This document shows positions 46,168 through 59,312 of a DNA stretch of 64,000 bases, in pieces (positions within the stretch are counted from its first letter, which is position 1; each line of letters opens with the position of its first letter). Origin of the DNA: Macrotis lagotis (taxonomy: Eukaryota; Chordata; Mammalia; Peramelemorphia; Peramelidae); NCBI RefSeq assembly GCF_037893015.1, contig NC_133666.1, forward strand, positions 567,831,712 to 567,895,711. Direction: 5' to 3'. The position numbers and the translations under genes are program-made. The notes below the pieces were generated by a model. The model had not been told where the DNA came from. It ran no database searches and saw only the letters and a list, made by a program, of their open reading frames with translations.

Positions 46168-48415
46168 AAAGATAAAAAAAGGTCACTGAGCAAATCCTAC
46201 TTTCAACAGATGTGATTCACAGAAAATAACATGCATTCCCAATTGACTTTCAAAAATTATCTTACCCTACAATTCAGTAGAAAGAAATGGTAAGAAGGAA
46301 TTGATAAAAGGGAAGGCAAAAGTAAAAGTAAAGTTAAAGATAAAAAGAAAAAGTAAAGGGGGAAAGGGAGCAAAACAATTTTGAGGAGGGATAAGGAGAA
46401 AGGAAAGAAAAAAATGTACATGGAAGGATAGCTTGGAGGAAAAAACAGTTATCTTAACTGTTAATGTGAATGGGATGAACTCTCCTAAAAACAGAAGCAA
46501 ATGGAAGAATGGATTAAAAACCAGAATACTACCATATGTTGTTTACAAGAAACACATTTGAAGGAGAGAGTTACACATAGAGTAAAGGTAAAAGTCTGGA
46601 AAAGAATTTATTATGCTTCAATAGAAATAAAAATATCAGGAGTAGCAATCCTAATCTCATGCAAAGTAAAAGCAAAATTAGGTCTCATTAAAAGGGATAA
46701 GGCAGGAAACTACATGTTCTTATAAGTCAACATAAGGCAATAAAGTAATATCAGTATTAAACATGCATGCACAAAGTGATACATAGCCTCCAAATTCTTA
46801 GAGATGTTAAACAAATTAAAGGGAAACACAGACAGTAAAACTGTTACAGTGAGGGACCTCAACCTCCCTCTCTCAGAATTAGATAAATCTAACCACAAAA
46901 TAAACAAGAAGGAAGTTAAGAAGGTGAATAGAAGTTTAGAAAATTGATATATGATAGACCTCTGGAGAAAATTGAATGGGAATCACATTTCTCTGCTATA
47001 CATGACAACTATAGAAAAAATGACCATATATTAGAGCATAAAAACCTTACTTAAAAGCAGAAATATTAAATGACCTTTTTAGGTCATTATGCTATAAAAA
47101 TTATATATAATGAAGGGCCATGGAAAGATAAAAGAAAAATCAACTGGAAAATAAATAATCTAATTTAAAAATGAGTGTATCAAACCAAAAAAAGCATAGA
47201 AATAATCAGCAATTTCATCCATGACAATGACACCAATGAGATATAATAGCAAAAATTATTGGATGCAGTCAAAGCAGTTTTTAGTGAAAATTTTTATATC
47301 TAAATTCTTATGAAGAAAATAGAGAAAGAGAGATCAATGAACTGGGCATGCAACTAAAAAACTAAGGAAAAGAGCAAATTAAAAATCCCCAAGTAAAAAT
47401 CAAATTAGAAAATCTGAAAATCAAAGGAAAAAATAATAAACTTGATAGTAAGAAAACCACTGATCTAATAAGTGAAAATGAGAGTTGATTTTATGAAAAA
47501 AAAACAATAGAATTATAAAACTTTAGCTATCCTGATTTTAAAAAAGAAAGAAAATCAAATCACCCATATCAAAAATTAAAAGAGTAAACTTTATCACCAA
47601 CGAGGAGGAACTTAAAGTGATAATTCAGAGCTGTTTTGCCCAACTGTATGCCAAAAAATTTGACATTTGAAGTTAAGTAAATGGATTTTACAAAAATACA
47701 AATTACCCAGATTAACAGAATATTATAAAAAAACCCTAAAATAACTCCATTTCAGAAAATGAAAATGAAGAAATCAATAAACTCCCTAAGAAAAAAATCT
47801 CTTAGTCCAGAAGGATTTAAAAGTGAACTCTATAAAATATTTAAGGAAAAAGATAAATCCAATTTTATAGAAATTATTTTAAAGATAGAAGAATATGGAG
47901 TTCTGCCAAAATTCTTTTATGCCAATAATTTGGTGCTTTTACCTGAAACAGGAAAAGCCAAAACAGAGCAAGAAAATGACAGACCAATCTCCCTAATAAA
48001 TATTGACAGAAAAAGCTTAAATAAATTATGAACAAAGAGATCACAATATAAATAAAGAAATTACCATCATTATAATACACCATTATCAGGGAGGATTTAT
48101 ACTAGGTAAGGCAGGGATGGTTTAATATTAGGACAACAATCAACATAACAGTCTATATCAAAAACTAATAGAAATCATATGATTGTCTCAATAGATCCTG
48201 AAAATACTTTGGAACAAATGCAACACCCATTCCTATTAAAAACACTAGTAAGTTAAGAAATAAGTGGAATTGTCTTTAAAATAATAATCAGTATCTATTT
48301 GAAACATCAACAAACATATGTAATGGGGATAAACTAGGAGCTTTTCCAATAAGATCATCATTGAAATGATGTCCATTATCAGTACTATCATTCATTTTTA
48401 TATTAGAAATGTTAG

Positions 48416-48558
48416 GGGTGTCTAGGTGGTGCAGTGGATAGAGCACCGGTGCTGGAGTCAGGAGTACCTGAGTTCAAATCTGGCCTCAGACCTTAATGAT
48501 TACCTAGCTGTGTGGCCTTGGGCAAGCCACTTAACCCCATTGCCTTGCAAAAAAAAAA
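48416..48558 (+). mobile_element. WSINE1-type SINE inside L1 ORF2
   Basis: Splits the L1 reverse transcriptase just before its catalytic box. 'gttagg' repeated at 48411-48416 and 48559-48564. Confidence 0.9.
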
Positions 48559-49597
48559 GTTAGGAATAAGAGAAGAAAAAAAGTAATTGGAAGAATTAGA
48601 ACCAGCAATGGAGAAGCAATTTTTTCCAGTCTTTGCAGATGGTATGATGGTATACTTAGAGAACTCTAGAAAATCAAATGAAAAACTAATTGAAAAAATT
48701 TACAACCTCAACAAAGCAAGATATAAAATAAATCCACATAAATCGTCAGCATTTCTGTATATGAATAACACAGTCCAAGTGCAAGAAGCAGAAAAAGAAA
48801 TTCTATTTAAAGAAATTGTATACAATATTAAATAATTAGGAATCTACCTCCAAGCAAACCCAGAAAACTTATGAACACAATTACTAACTACTTTTCACAT
48901 GAATAAAATCAGATCTAAACAACTGGAAAAATCTCAATTACTCATGGTTAGGCTGAGCTAAGACATGTAATATAATAAAAATGACTATTTTTCCAAAATT
49001 AATTTATTTATTCAGTGCTATGCCAAAAATATTTTATTGAGCTAGAAAAAATACTAATAAAATTCATCTGGAGAAAAAAAATGACAGAAATATCAAGGGA
49101 ATTGATGAAAAGAAAAAGTAAAGGAAGATGGCCTAGCTGTACCAGATCCAAAACTGTACTATAAAGCAACAATCATCAAAACTGCCTGGTACTGTTTAAG
49201 AATTAGATTAATAGACCAGTGAATTACTGTAGATACAAAAGGAATAGTCACAAATGATTTTAGTAATCAACTGTTTGACAAACCCAAAGGCATTAGCATC
49301 TGGGATAAGAATTTAATATTCAACCAAAAACTGTTGGGAATGCTGGAAAACAGTATGGCAAAAACTAGGTATAGTGCACATCTCACAACCAATAACAAAT
49401 TAAGGTCAAAATAAGTAATTCTATTGACCAATAAAGAGAACAAGAAATATACTTTCTCACATCTATAAAAATGGGAGAAATTTATGAAAAAACAAAAAAT
49501 AGGGAATATTATGAGTTACAAAATGAATTATTTTGATTATATTTAATTAAAAAATTTTTACATTAATAAAGCCAATTCAATCAATATTGAAAGGAAT

Positions 49598-49752
49598 GGG
49601 GCGGCTAGGTGGCGCAGTGGATAAAGCACTGGCCCTGGAGTCAGGAGTACCCAGGTTCAAATCCGGTCTCAGACACTTAATAATTACCTAGCTGTGTGGC
49701 CTTGGGCAAGCCACTTAACCCCGTTTGCCTTGCAAAAAAAAAAAAAAAACCT
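49598..49752 (+). mobile_element. WSINE1-type SINE inside L1 ORF2
   Basis: Close to the consensus, with a run of A at the 3' end. Target duplication 'gaaaggaatg'/'gagaggaatg' (49589-49598, 49753-49762). It is in the ORF2 C-terminal part of the L1. Confidence 0.9.
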
Positions 49753-50838
49753 GAGAGGAATGCAGGAAGCTAGGAAACAATTTTCACAGCTAGTGTTTTT
49801 GACAAAGGACTCATTTCTAAACTATATAGATTGCTGAATCAAATTTATAAGATTACAAGTTATTCCTCAATTGATAAACAGTCAAAGGATCTGAACAGTT
49901 TACAGATGAAGAAATAAAAATTGCATGTAATCATATGACAAAATGTTCTATTCATTTTTGATTAGAAAAATGCAAAATGAAAAAACTCAGGTACCACCTC
50001 ATCTCTCAGATTGGCTAATAATCAATGTTGGAGAGAATACGGGAAAATCGGGAAATTAATGCATTTTTGGTGGAATTGGGGACTGATCCAGCCATTCTGG
50101 AGAGCAATCTGGAACTATCCCCAGCATGCAATAAAACTGATCATACCTGTTGACCCAGAATAATCAATACTAGGTCTACATCCAAATAAAATCACAAAAA
50201 ATGGGAAAAATTTCACATGTTCAAAAATATTTAAGGCAGCTTTTTTCATAGTGGCAAAGAATTAGAAATTGAGGGAATGCCCATCAATTGGCGAACAAGC
50301 AATGGTATATGAATTTTATGGAGTACCACAGTTCTATAAGAAACCATGAGTGTTTGGACTTTAGAGTATCCTGGAAAGAATAGCATGAACTGATGCTTAG
50401 TGAAGGGAACAGAACCAAGAGAACATTGTATATATTAACAGCAACATTTTAAGTTAATGAATGCAACTCCTCTCAGCAGATCAGAGATCAAAGATAACCC
50501 AGAGAGATCTGCTATGGACAATTATATCCTCATTCAGAGGGAAAAAAACCCCACAGAATCTGAATACATACAATGTTTACATTTTTAAAAGTTCTCTTGT
50601 GTTTTTTCCTTCCTTTCTATTGTTTTTTTCTTCTTTCCCTTTAATTCTGATTCCTCTTTCACAAAATGACCAATATGTAAGTATATTAAACACGGAGGTA
50701 CGTGTACGACTTTCACCAGACTGCCTCCATGAGGAGGAGGGAGGGAAGTAAGGGTGGTAGTAAAAGGTGGAAATCTAAATTTACAAATGAATGAATTGTA
50801 TGTAATTGGAAACATGAACTTAAATTTCAATTTAAAAA

Positions 50839-50925
50839 GTAAGAGTCAGAGATGGGTTTTGAACTTGAGGTCCTTTGATTCCAAAGTATATTATCTTTCC
50901 ATTGTGCCATACTACCTTCAAATAT
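50839..50925 (-). mobile_element. MIR half, right of an L1 insertion
   Basis: 'gagatgggttttgaacttg', 'tttgattccaaagtatatta', 'ttccattgtgccat' complete the MIR begun at 43480-43543. Confidence 0.75.
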
Positions 50926-50929
50926 AAGT

Positions 50930-52015
50930 AGTTCCTTTATACTGGCAATACTTTCTTGAAAAAAAAATTTAAGAATTCTTTATATTGATCCTAATGAACA
51001 TATTTTTATACTCAGGGAAAGTTTCTTAAAAACACAATAAATAGCAAAGAAGCCACAATAAATAGCATTAAAATACCCCCAAATTTATTTTTTTAAATTA
51101 AGCTGCTCCATGAGATTATGTGTGCAGAGGCCCTAAAATACAATGAAGCCACTCAGGTGTAAGTGAAAAGGAAGTTACTCTGGGATACTTCAACGCAAGC
51201 AAACTGTCTAGTAACTCCTTAATTTAACATCATTGCAAGCTGTTGGTAGTAAATTCAATATTGATAAACTAAGGTACATAGCCTGAGAAAAATCAGTTTA
51301 ACAGTGATATGTATAAAGTGAGTCAGATTGGTCACTTCTGTAAGGTGAAGAAGGGCAAGGGCTTTTTATTGACACAAAGGAAAGAAGTGCATCTGCGTAG
51401 TTGTTAAATATTATAATTGGCTATGCCAAGAAAAATGGTTTGATATTGAGATGAGGCTAATCACACTCCTGTGACAATTAAAGAATGTTAATTGTTTATT
51501 GTGACTTATCTGCCTCTTGAAATCATTGATAGGTTAATATTGTTAGGGAATAAACACAAATAAACAGATATCCTGGGCCAACAGAATAGTTTGAGAGACA
51601 ATTATACATTTAATTTAACTTTGAGAAAATTAGGACTCCTAAATGTAGCTCAAGGCTGAAGACGTAATTTGAACAATAATACAAAATGAGTAGTGTTATA
51701 GAATAGGATCAATTACAGAATAGAACCAGTCATTAAAGATTACAGAATCACTATGAGTTATAACTTTGAGCTATCAATGTTTCTTAAATAGCTGTGAGTC
51801 CTTTCAATACCCTAAATTTTGGCAACTTGTAGAAAAGTTTTGTTCATTCTGCTCTAGTTCTCACTATCTCATTACCAAATGCCTTTACCTAGTACTAGAT
51901 TGTGTCCTTCCTTATTTAAAGTAAAAAAAAAAATTACATGAGTTGTTTCAAAACTTGAACTTCTAAAACACTAACAGGAACGAATTTTCTGTGTGACTGA
52001 TTAGCCATTTTCTCT
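50930..52015. other. Unassigned sequence
   Basis: No gene or repeat recognised. Confidence 0.4.
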
Positions 52016-53999
52016 TTGAATGTCTTTGGGTTTATCAAACAGCAGACTACTATAATCATTTCCTGCTATCTCTTTTGCACCTAGTCCATTCCATTGATCC
52101 ACCACTCTATTTCTTAGCCAATACCAAACAGTTTTGATGAGTAATGCTTCATACTATAATTTTAAATCTGGTAGGGCTAAGCTATCTTCTTTTGCACTCT
52201 TTCATTAAATCCCTGGAAATTCTTGACTTTTTATTTCTTATTATTTTATTTATAAATTTACCTACAATTTTTTTCATTCCTCATTAGAGTAATTTTTTTT
52301 GGAATTTTGATTACTAGGGTGCTAAATAGGTAGTTTCATTTAGGTAGAATTGTCATTTTTATTATATTAGCTTGGCCTGTCCATGTTGATATTTGCCCAG
52401 TTATTTAAATCTGATTTTATTTGTGTGAGAAGTGCTTTGTAGTTGTTTTCATAGATATTCTGGGACTGCCTTGGAAGGTAGACTATCAAGTATTTTATAT
52501 TGTCTGAAGATACTTTGAATGGGATTTCTCTTACTAGCTCTTGCTGCTGTACCTTGCTAGTCATATATAGAAATGCTGAAGACATATGTGGATTTATTTT
52601 ATATCCTGTGACTTTGCTAAAGTTGCTAATAGTTTCTAGTAGTTTTTAGATGATTTTTTTTTAGGATTCTCTAGTATACCATCATGTCATCTGCAAAAAA
52701 GTGAGAGTTTTGTTTCTTCCTTCCCAATTATAATTCCTTTAATTTCTTTTTCCTCTCTTATTGCTGAAACTAATGTTTCTAACACAATATTGAATAGTAG
52801 TGGTGATAATAGGCCTCTTTGTTTCACCCCTGATCTTATTGGGAATGCCTCTAGCTTATCCCCATTGCGTGTAATGATTGTTGATGTGTTTAGATAAATA
52901 TTACTAATCATTCTAAGGAACAATTCATTTATTCCTATGTTCTCTAGTGTTTTTAGTAGGATGGGTTGCTGTATTTTGTCAAAAGCCTTTTCACTATCTA
53001 TTTAGATAATCATATGATTTCTGATAATTTTGTTACTGATTTAATTAATTATACTTAGAGTTTTCCTAATATTGAACCAACCCTGCATTTCTGGGAAAAA
53101 TCCTACTTGGTGATAGTGAATTATTCTAGTGATAATTTGCTGTAATTGCTTTCCTAAGATTTTATTTGAGAGTTTTGCATCTATATTTATAAGGGAGATA
53201 AGTCTATAATTTTCATTTTCTATTTTGACTCTTCCTGGTTTTAGGTATCAGCACCATATTAGTGTCACAGAAAGAGTTAGGCAGAATTCTGTCTTCACCT
53301 ATGTTTTCAGAGTTTATATAGAATTAGAATAAATTGATCCTTAAATATTTGATAGAATTCACTTGTGAATCCATCTGGCCCTGGAGATTTTTTTCTTAGG
53401 GAGTTCAATAATGGCTTGTTGAATTTCTTTAACCTGGGAAACTTATGTTTTTGTACATTTTCAAACATTTCACTTAGATTATGAAATTTACTGGCATACA
53501 GTTGGGCAAAATAATTCTGAAATATTATTTTAATTTCCTCCTAATTGGTCATGAGTTCACCTTTTTCATTTATGATACTAGCAATTTGGTTTTCTTCCTT
53601 CTTTTTTAAATAAAATTAACCAGAGATTTATCAATTTTGTTAGTTTTTTCATATAACAACTCTTGGTTTTATTTATTAGTTCAATAATTTTCTTGGTTTT
53701 GATTTTATTAATTTCTCTTTTAATATTTAGAATTTCTAATTTGGTATTTATTTGGGTTTTTTTTAATTTGTTCTTTTTCTATTTTATTTAGTTTCATGCT
53801 TAGTTCATTGATATCTTCTTTCTCTAATTTATTCATGTAAGCATTTAGAGATATAATATATCCCCTGACAACTACCTTGGCTATATCCCATAAGTTTTGG
53901 CATGTTGTCTCACTATTGTCGTTATCTAGGATGAAATAATTAATTCTTTCTATAATGTGTTGTTTGATCCACTCATTATTTAAAAATGAGGCTATTTAA

Positions 54000-54149
54000 G
54001 GGGCAGCTGGGTAGCTCAGCGGATAGAGCACTGGACCTGGAGTCAGGAGGATCTGAGTTAAAATCCAAACTCAGACACTTAAGAATTGACTAGCTGTGTT
54101 ATCTTGGGCAATTCACTTAACCCTATTGCCTTAAATAAATAAATAAAAC
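54000..54149 (+). mobile_element. WSINE1-type SINE with 13-bp target duplication
   Basis: 'gggcagctgggtagctcagc' to (AAAT)n tail. Duplication 'tgaggctatttaa' at 53987-53999 and 54150-54162, within L1 ORF2. The head is the most tRNA-like in the window ('tagctcagcggatagagca'). Confidence 0.95.
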
Positions 54150-56094
54150 TGAGGCTATTTAATTTCCAATTAGTTTTAGGTCTATCTCTCCATGGTTCAT
54201 TATTGCAATATGATCTGAGAAGGATGTATTCACTATTTCTGCCTTTATGCATTTGAGTATAAGGTTTTTATGTGCTACTACATGGTCAGTTTTTGTGTAA
54301 GTGCCATGTACCACAAAAAAAGTATATTCCTTTCTATCCCCATTCAGTTTCCTCCAAAGGTCTATCATATCTAGGTTTTCTAAAATTCTATTTAACTCCT
54401 TAACTTCCTTCATGTTTATTTTATGGTTAGATTTATATAAATCTGAGAGTGGGAGATTGAGGTCTCCTACCAGAGGAGTTTTGCTGCCCATGTCTTCCTG
54501 TAACTCATTGAACTTCTCATCTAAGAATTTGGATGTTATACCACTTGATGCATACTTATTTATTTTTGAAATTGCTTCATTGTCTGTTACCTTTTAGGAG
54601 GATGTAGTTTCCTTCCATATCTCTTTTAATGAGATCTATTTTTGCAGCTGCTAAGGACTACCCCTGCTTTTTTCACTTAAGTTGAAGCAAAATATATTTT
54701 TGTTCCAACATTTTACCTTTAATCTATATGTATCTCTCTGCTTCAAATAAGTTTCTTGTAAGTAGCATATTATAAGATTTTGGTTTTTAATATCCTCTGT
54801 TATTCACTTACATTTTATAGGAGAGTTCATCCCATTCACATTCAAAATTATAATTACTCTTTATTGCTTTCTATGCCACCTTCCCTCTATTTTTATTTTT
54901 TCCATTTTTCCACTTTATCCATATTCCCCAGTATTTTGTTTCTGAATATCACCACCTTCAGTGTGTTTGTGTATATCCAACCCCCTCCACTTTCTTTCAC
55001 CTTTCTCTTTGCCCTTTCTTCCTTCCCTTTCTTCTGCTAGTTCCTCTTTTCCTCCCCCTCCCCCTTATAATACGTGAAAGGTAAGATAGATTTCTTAACT
55101 TAACTGAGTGTGTGTATGTTAAATTTAAGCCAAATCTGATGAGAGTAAGATTCAGGTGGTTCTTACCTCCTCCCTTCTTCCTCTCTATTGCAATAGGTCC
55201 TTTCTACCTCTTGATGTAATTCAATCACCTCCTTCCTCCCATCTCTTTACTGTCCCCATCCCTTTTAAAGGAGATACTATTTTTAAATCATTCTATCAGA
55301 TTCACGGATTAGTCATGAGTGTCTATCACTTTTGGCTAAGTATTTTCTCTCTAATAGATTTACAATTCTAGAGAGTTATAAGAATCTTTCTCCTAGTTGG
55401 GATTATAGACAATTTCATCTTATTGGATAAGTTTTTTTTCTTTTCCCTTTTTATTTGTTTCTTGAGTCTCCTGTCTGAAATCCAAATTTTCTACTTAGCT
55501 CTGACCTTTTCATCAGGAAAAGTTGGAAGTCTCCTATTTCATTGAGTGTCCATGTTTTACCCTGGGAGGGAAGGTTCAATTTTGCCAGATAGCAAATCTT
55601 TGGCTGCATTCCAAGCTCCATTGCTCTTCAGAATATCTCATTCCAGGTCCTTTAATCCCTTAATGTTTATGCAGTCATGTCCTCTATAATCCTTACAGTG
55701 GCTCCTTATATTCTAATTGCTTCTTTCTAGTTGCTTGCAGGATTTTCTCTTTTTTTTTATCTGATAGTTCTGGCATTTGACCATAATATTGCTTTGTGTT
55801 TTCATTTTGGATCCCTTTCAGGAGGGGATCAATCTATTCTTTCAATAGCTATTTTGCCCTCTAGTTCCATGATATCAAGACAATTTTCTATCACTAAATC
55901 CTGTAATATTGAGTTCAAGCTTTTTTTTTCTCTTCAATGTTTTCAGGAACCCAATCATTCTTAAATTGTCTCCTCTGGATCTATTCTTGAGGTCAGTGAT
56001 GTTGCTGATGAGGTATTTTACATTTTCTGCTATTTTTTTTTGAATTTTTGGTTTTATTTAACAGATTCTTGTTGCCTCATGAAGTCATTGGTTT

Positions 56095-56254
56095 TGGGGG
56101 GTGGCTAGGTGGTACAGTGAATAGAGTGCTGGCCTTGGAGTCAGGAGTACCTGGGTTCAAATCTGACCTCAGACACTTAATAATAACCTAGTCCTGTGGC
56201 CTTGGGCAAGCCACTTAATCCCATGGCCTTGAAAAATCTAAAAAATTTTAAAAA
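56095..56254 (+). mobile_element. WSINE1-type SINE with 16-bp target duplication
   Basis: Duplication 'atgaagtcattggttt' at 56079-56094 and 56255-56270, in L1 ORF1. Confidence 0.95.
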
Positions 56255-56503
56255 ATGAAGTCATTGGTTTCCACAGATTCCATTCTTTTTTTTAGGGAAG
56301 AATTTTCTTCATTTATATTTTGCAACTCTTTTTCCAATTACTCTATTTTAATTTTGAAGTTTTCCATTTGCCCAATTGAGGTTTTGAGTGAATTATTTTC
56401 TTTTTTGCATTTGTCCTATTGTATTTTTTAAATATTTGTTTTCTTGTTGCAAGGTGTCAATTTTCTATTGAGTTTCTTTTCCCAATTTTTCCAATTGATT
56501 TTT

Positions 56504-56675
56504 TTTTAGGTTTTTTGCAAGGCAAATGGGGTTAAGTGGCTTGCCCAAGGCCACACAGCTAGGTAATTATTAAGTGTCTGAGACTGGATTTGAACCCAGG
56601 TACTCCTGACTCCAGGGCTGGTGCTTTATCCACTATGCCACCTAGCCGCCCGCCACTACACCACCTAGCTGCCCC
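56504..56675 (-). mobile_element. WSINE1-type SINE with duplicated head
   Basis: Minus-strand copy in L1 ORF1. Duplication 'ccaattgattttt' at 56491-56503 and 56676-56688. On its own strand it opens with a partial head ('gcagctaggtggtgtagtgg'), followed at once by a second complete head ('cggctaggtggcatagtgg'). The first about 25 bases are therefore present twice. Confidence 0.95.
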
Positions 56676-57594
56676 CCAATTGATTTTTAAACTCCTTTCT
56701 GATCTCATCTAAGAAGTCTTCCTGGGTTAGAGACCAATTCATATTCTCCTCAGAAGTTCTAGCTCTCTCTGAGTTAGGGCCTTTTATCTTTGAAGTAGTT
56801 TTCAATAGACTTCCCTTTTGCATGCTTTTCTTCATTTTCGGAGGATCTTGTGTTGGGTGGAGGGGGTGATTTTGAAAACACTATAGACTTTGCTCACTGG
56901 GCTTAGTAAGTCCACGTGATCTGGCCAGTAGGGGATGGTAGGTGCTTTCTCTGGAATGTCTATCAACTTGATTTGTTGCTCACTCCCTAGGCCTGGATGG
57001 GTGGGTGGGGGGAGCAGCAGGGTCTGATTATCCTTGGACAATGTGGGCTTCACCCTTTGACTATTTAGTTAATTTTATTATTCACTCAGCACTGAGAGAG
57101 ATATGTTGCCCACACTGGAGACTGGGGTGGGGGGTGGGGTTGTTACTGTGTTTGCTCTTTCTCTCACAGGGATGGATGGGGTGGGGCAACTGTAAATACA
57201 TGGAGTCAATTGAAAATACCCCCAGGTGTCCCTACTCTTCCTGGCCAGCAGAGCTGACCAGATTGATGTCTAGTCACTGTGCTGGGAGCTCTCCCACCCT
57301 CTGCTCTGCTTTCTTGCCTGTTAACAAAGCCAAAGCTTCTGAGGTTGTTCTTGGGTTAGTCCATGTTCTCACCTCATCACCCATGGACTAGTTCTCTGCC
57401 CCCAACTTAACCACGTCAAGGTCAAAGGACCTTGTTGGTAGATGTTCTTCTTTCTGGATTTTATGGATTTGAATTCTGTTAAGAGGTTTGATTCATATTA
57501 ATTCTGAGGGAAAGCCAGGAGTCATTAGCACAGTGCCTGTCTTTTCTCCATCATCTTGACTGTGAATGTTAATATTTTAAAATTTACCTAATTG

Positions 57595-57785
57595 AGTGAT
57601 ATAAAAATTGAAGTGATATAGATCAAGATAACTGGAAATGCTCCTGCATGCAGTGGGAGACCTTGTTTATTTTTAAAGTAAGATTGTTAACAGGTCTCAG
57701 TTTGACTGAGGCAAGAATCTATTCACTGTTTAAGACAAGGTAAGAAATAAGGTAGAAATTGAACTCTTGTACCTAGTTTAAAAAA
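57595..57785 (+). mobile_element. RTE-type LINE or SINE tail fragment
   Basis: 'agataactggaaatgctcct', 'gcatgcagtgggagaccttg', 'taacaggtctcagtttgact', 'gaggcaagaatctattcact' match the RTE-derived part shared by marsupial RTE SINEs (compare 10119-10300). Confidence 0.6.
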
Positions 57786-57789
57786 AATC

Positions 57790-59305
57790 AATCTGAGGAG
57801 GGCAGACCCTCTCAACAACATTTGTTATCTATATTCATGCAGAACCAATTGGGGTCCAAAAGTAGGACTTGTCCTGGGGCCTATTTTCTGCCAATCTTCA
57901 AGAGTCAGAGTGATTTCGGTTCTTATGAAAGAAATCAAAGCCAGCTTTCACCCTTTCTGAGCTTGGACTCCTACCTCCCCCCAAACCAAAAAGAAAGAAA
58001 CTTGTACTATATTGTTAATACAGAAATGTTTCTCTTTCAGTTTTATAACTAAAGGTACCTATGTATTGAAAAATCATGATGCTTGGTTCAGAATATTTTT
58101 AATTCAGAACTTTGATTTTAGTCATTGTTCCTTTTTCTTCCTTTATATGAAATGGGATGCAGGAAATTTAAGTTCTATTCCATTTCCATGGCAACTTGTT
58201 GAGCTGAGTGGTAACTTTAAAAACATTATTCATGGAAAAACTATTAACATATGTTAGAAGAGTCATAAATATTTGTGCTTAGTGGTTTTAACTTTTAAAA
58301 AATAAAGCATAGGATTTGGTTTTAAGATAAAATTTATTTTGGGTACAGTTGTGCAATTGCTGCCTGTGTATTTAAAAAATGCTAGTAAGAGAGGATATAG
58401 GTTATATAAAATCTCAGTAAATCGCAATTTCCTTGACCACTACTCTACCCATCACATACCTCCACAATTCTGAGTGTATTTGCTTTTGATATGGTCTTTA
58501 AATTCTGAAAGCATCATAGTCATCATTATTTGCAATTTACTGAAGTCTTGCTAATACTTGTGAGGTGTTTTTTGGTATAGAAGAAAAAATAGCTGTCCTT
58601 ATGTGACCAATACTGTAAACTGAATACCTTTCTATTAATGTTAATTTTCTGTAATGAATTTCATAGAAAACCATTTCCATAAATGTATCAGAAAATAAGA
58701 GATTATACATGAAATCATTACTTTAATTTCCTGACACTTACTTTAAAATTTTATATATATATATATATATAATATAAATTCCACATATTATTTTTAAAAA
58801 TATCTAGCTTAAAGGAACAAGGAAGTAGAGGAAAGACAAAGATGAAAGAAGCAGAGACACATAGCTAAAAGAAAGAAAAAATAAAATGAGGGGAGAAAAG
58901 AAAATGAGAGAGATAATTGAAAAATGAAAGCAAGTAGTGAGGATGGAAAAAGGGAAGTTAGGGGTAAAGAGTTTGGCTTTCTTATTAGTAATCAGAATTT
59001 AGAATCCTTGAAGTAAGGTAGAAGAAAGATGATATTCCCAGTTGGGACTTTAAAAAAAGCAAAGAAACCCCAAACTCCCAAACCTGAATTATATACATAC
59101 ATACATGCACACAAACACATTCCAAATTTGTATTTAAAAAGTTGTAGCTATATTTTAAATGTGATTTTAGCTTTATTTATATATGGGGCCATCTTAGTGT
59201 GGGGACATTATCTGGTTTACCATGGGCCTTACACTTACCCAAGACTAACCTATTGGCAGAAATAGGGCAAAAAATGCAGGAATATTACAATTTTTTAAAA
59301 ATTTG
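57790..59305. other. Unassigned sequence
   Basis: No gene or repeat recognised besides a short (TA)n at 58752-58771 and purine-rich 58810-58960. Confidence 0.4.
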
Positions 59306-59312
59306 TTTCTTC

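Larger units (their letters stand above)
43544..50838 (+). mobile_element. Near full-length, decayed LINE-1 carrying three SINEs
   Basis: 5' end at about 43544 ('agataagatggcagcac'). ORF1 about 44090-45120, broken. Long spacer to about 46450. ORF2 endonuclease from about 46455 (TVNVNGMN; 'QETHLK' at 46555; GVAILIS near 46640). Reverse transcriptase from about 47780 (SLSPEGFKSELYK, LPETGKAKTEQENDRPISLI) with the catalytic box near 48640 read FADGM instead of FADDM. C-terminal part at 49840-50350, 3' UTR to 50838. Many stops and frameshifts. SINEs sit at 46018-46167, 48416-48558 and 49598-49752. No target duplication was found, but the two ends abut halves of one MIR, which fixes the insertion limits. 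Confidence 0.9.
52020..57565 (-). mobile_element. Long LINE-1 on the minus strand, 3' end missing
   Basis: 5' end near 57565 (complement of 'tccatcatcttgactg'), GC-rich 5' UTR to about 56840. ORF1 starts at 56835 (MKKSMQKGSLLKTTSKIKGP, then NSERARTSEENMNW). Spacer about 55480-54860 holds a polypurine tract. ORF2 endonuclease: 54491-54159 has GDLNLPLSDLY, KEYTFFVVHGTYTKTDHVV and SDHIAIM, all in the right places. Reverse transcriptase: 52923-52687 has [17 protein letters not shown] and [13 protein letters not shown]. Homology stops near 52020, after the motif 'cccaaagacatt' (minus strand), so the C-terminal end and 3' UTR are absent. Decayed by stops and frameshifts. Three SINEs are inserted. 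A 7-bp repeat 'tgaatgt' at both ends is too short to trust as a target duplication. Confidence 0.9.

Noticed and set aside
54000-54149. tRNA gene ('tagctcagcggatagagca' head)
   Set aside because: The head belongs to a SINE with A tail and target duplication; no cloverleaf acceptor end.
57005-57391. 128-codon frame (MGGAAGSDYPWTMW...)
   Set aside because: Complement of the GC-rich 5' UTR of the minus-strand L1.
52013-57575. 7-bp 'tgaatgt' as the target duplication of the minus-strand L1
   Set aside because: Too short, and partly explainable as L1 sequence at the 3' side.
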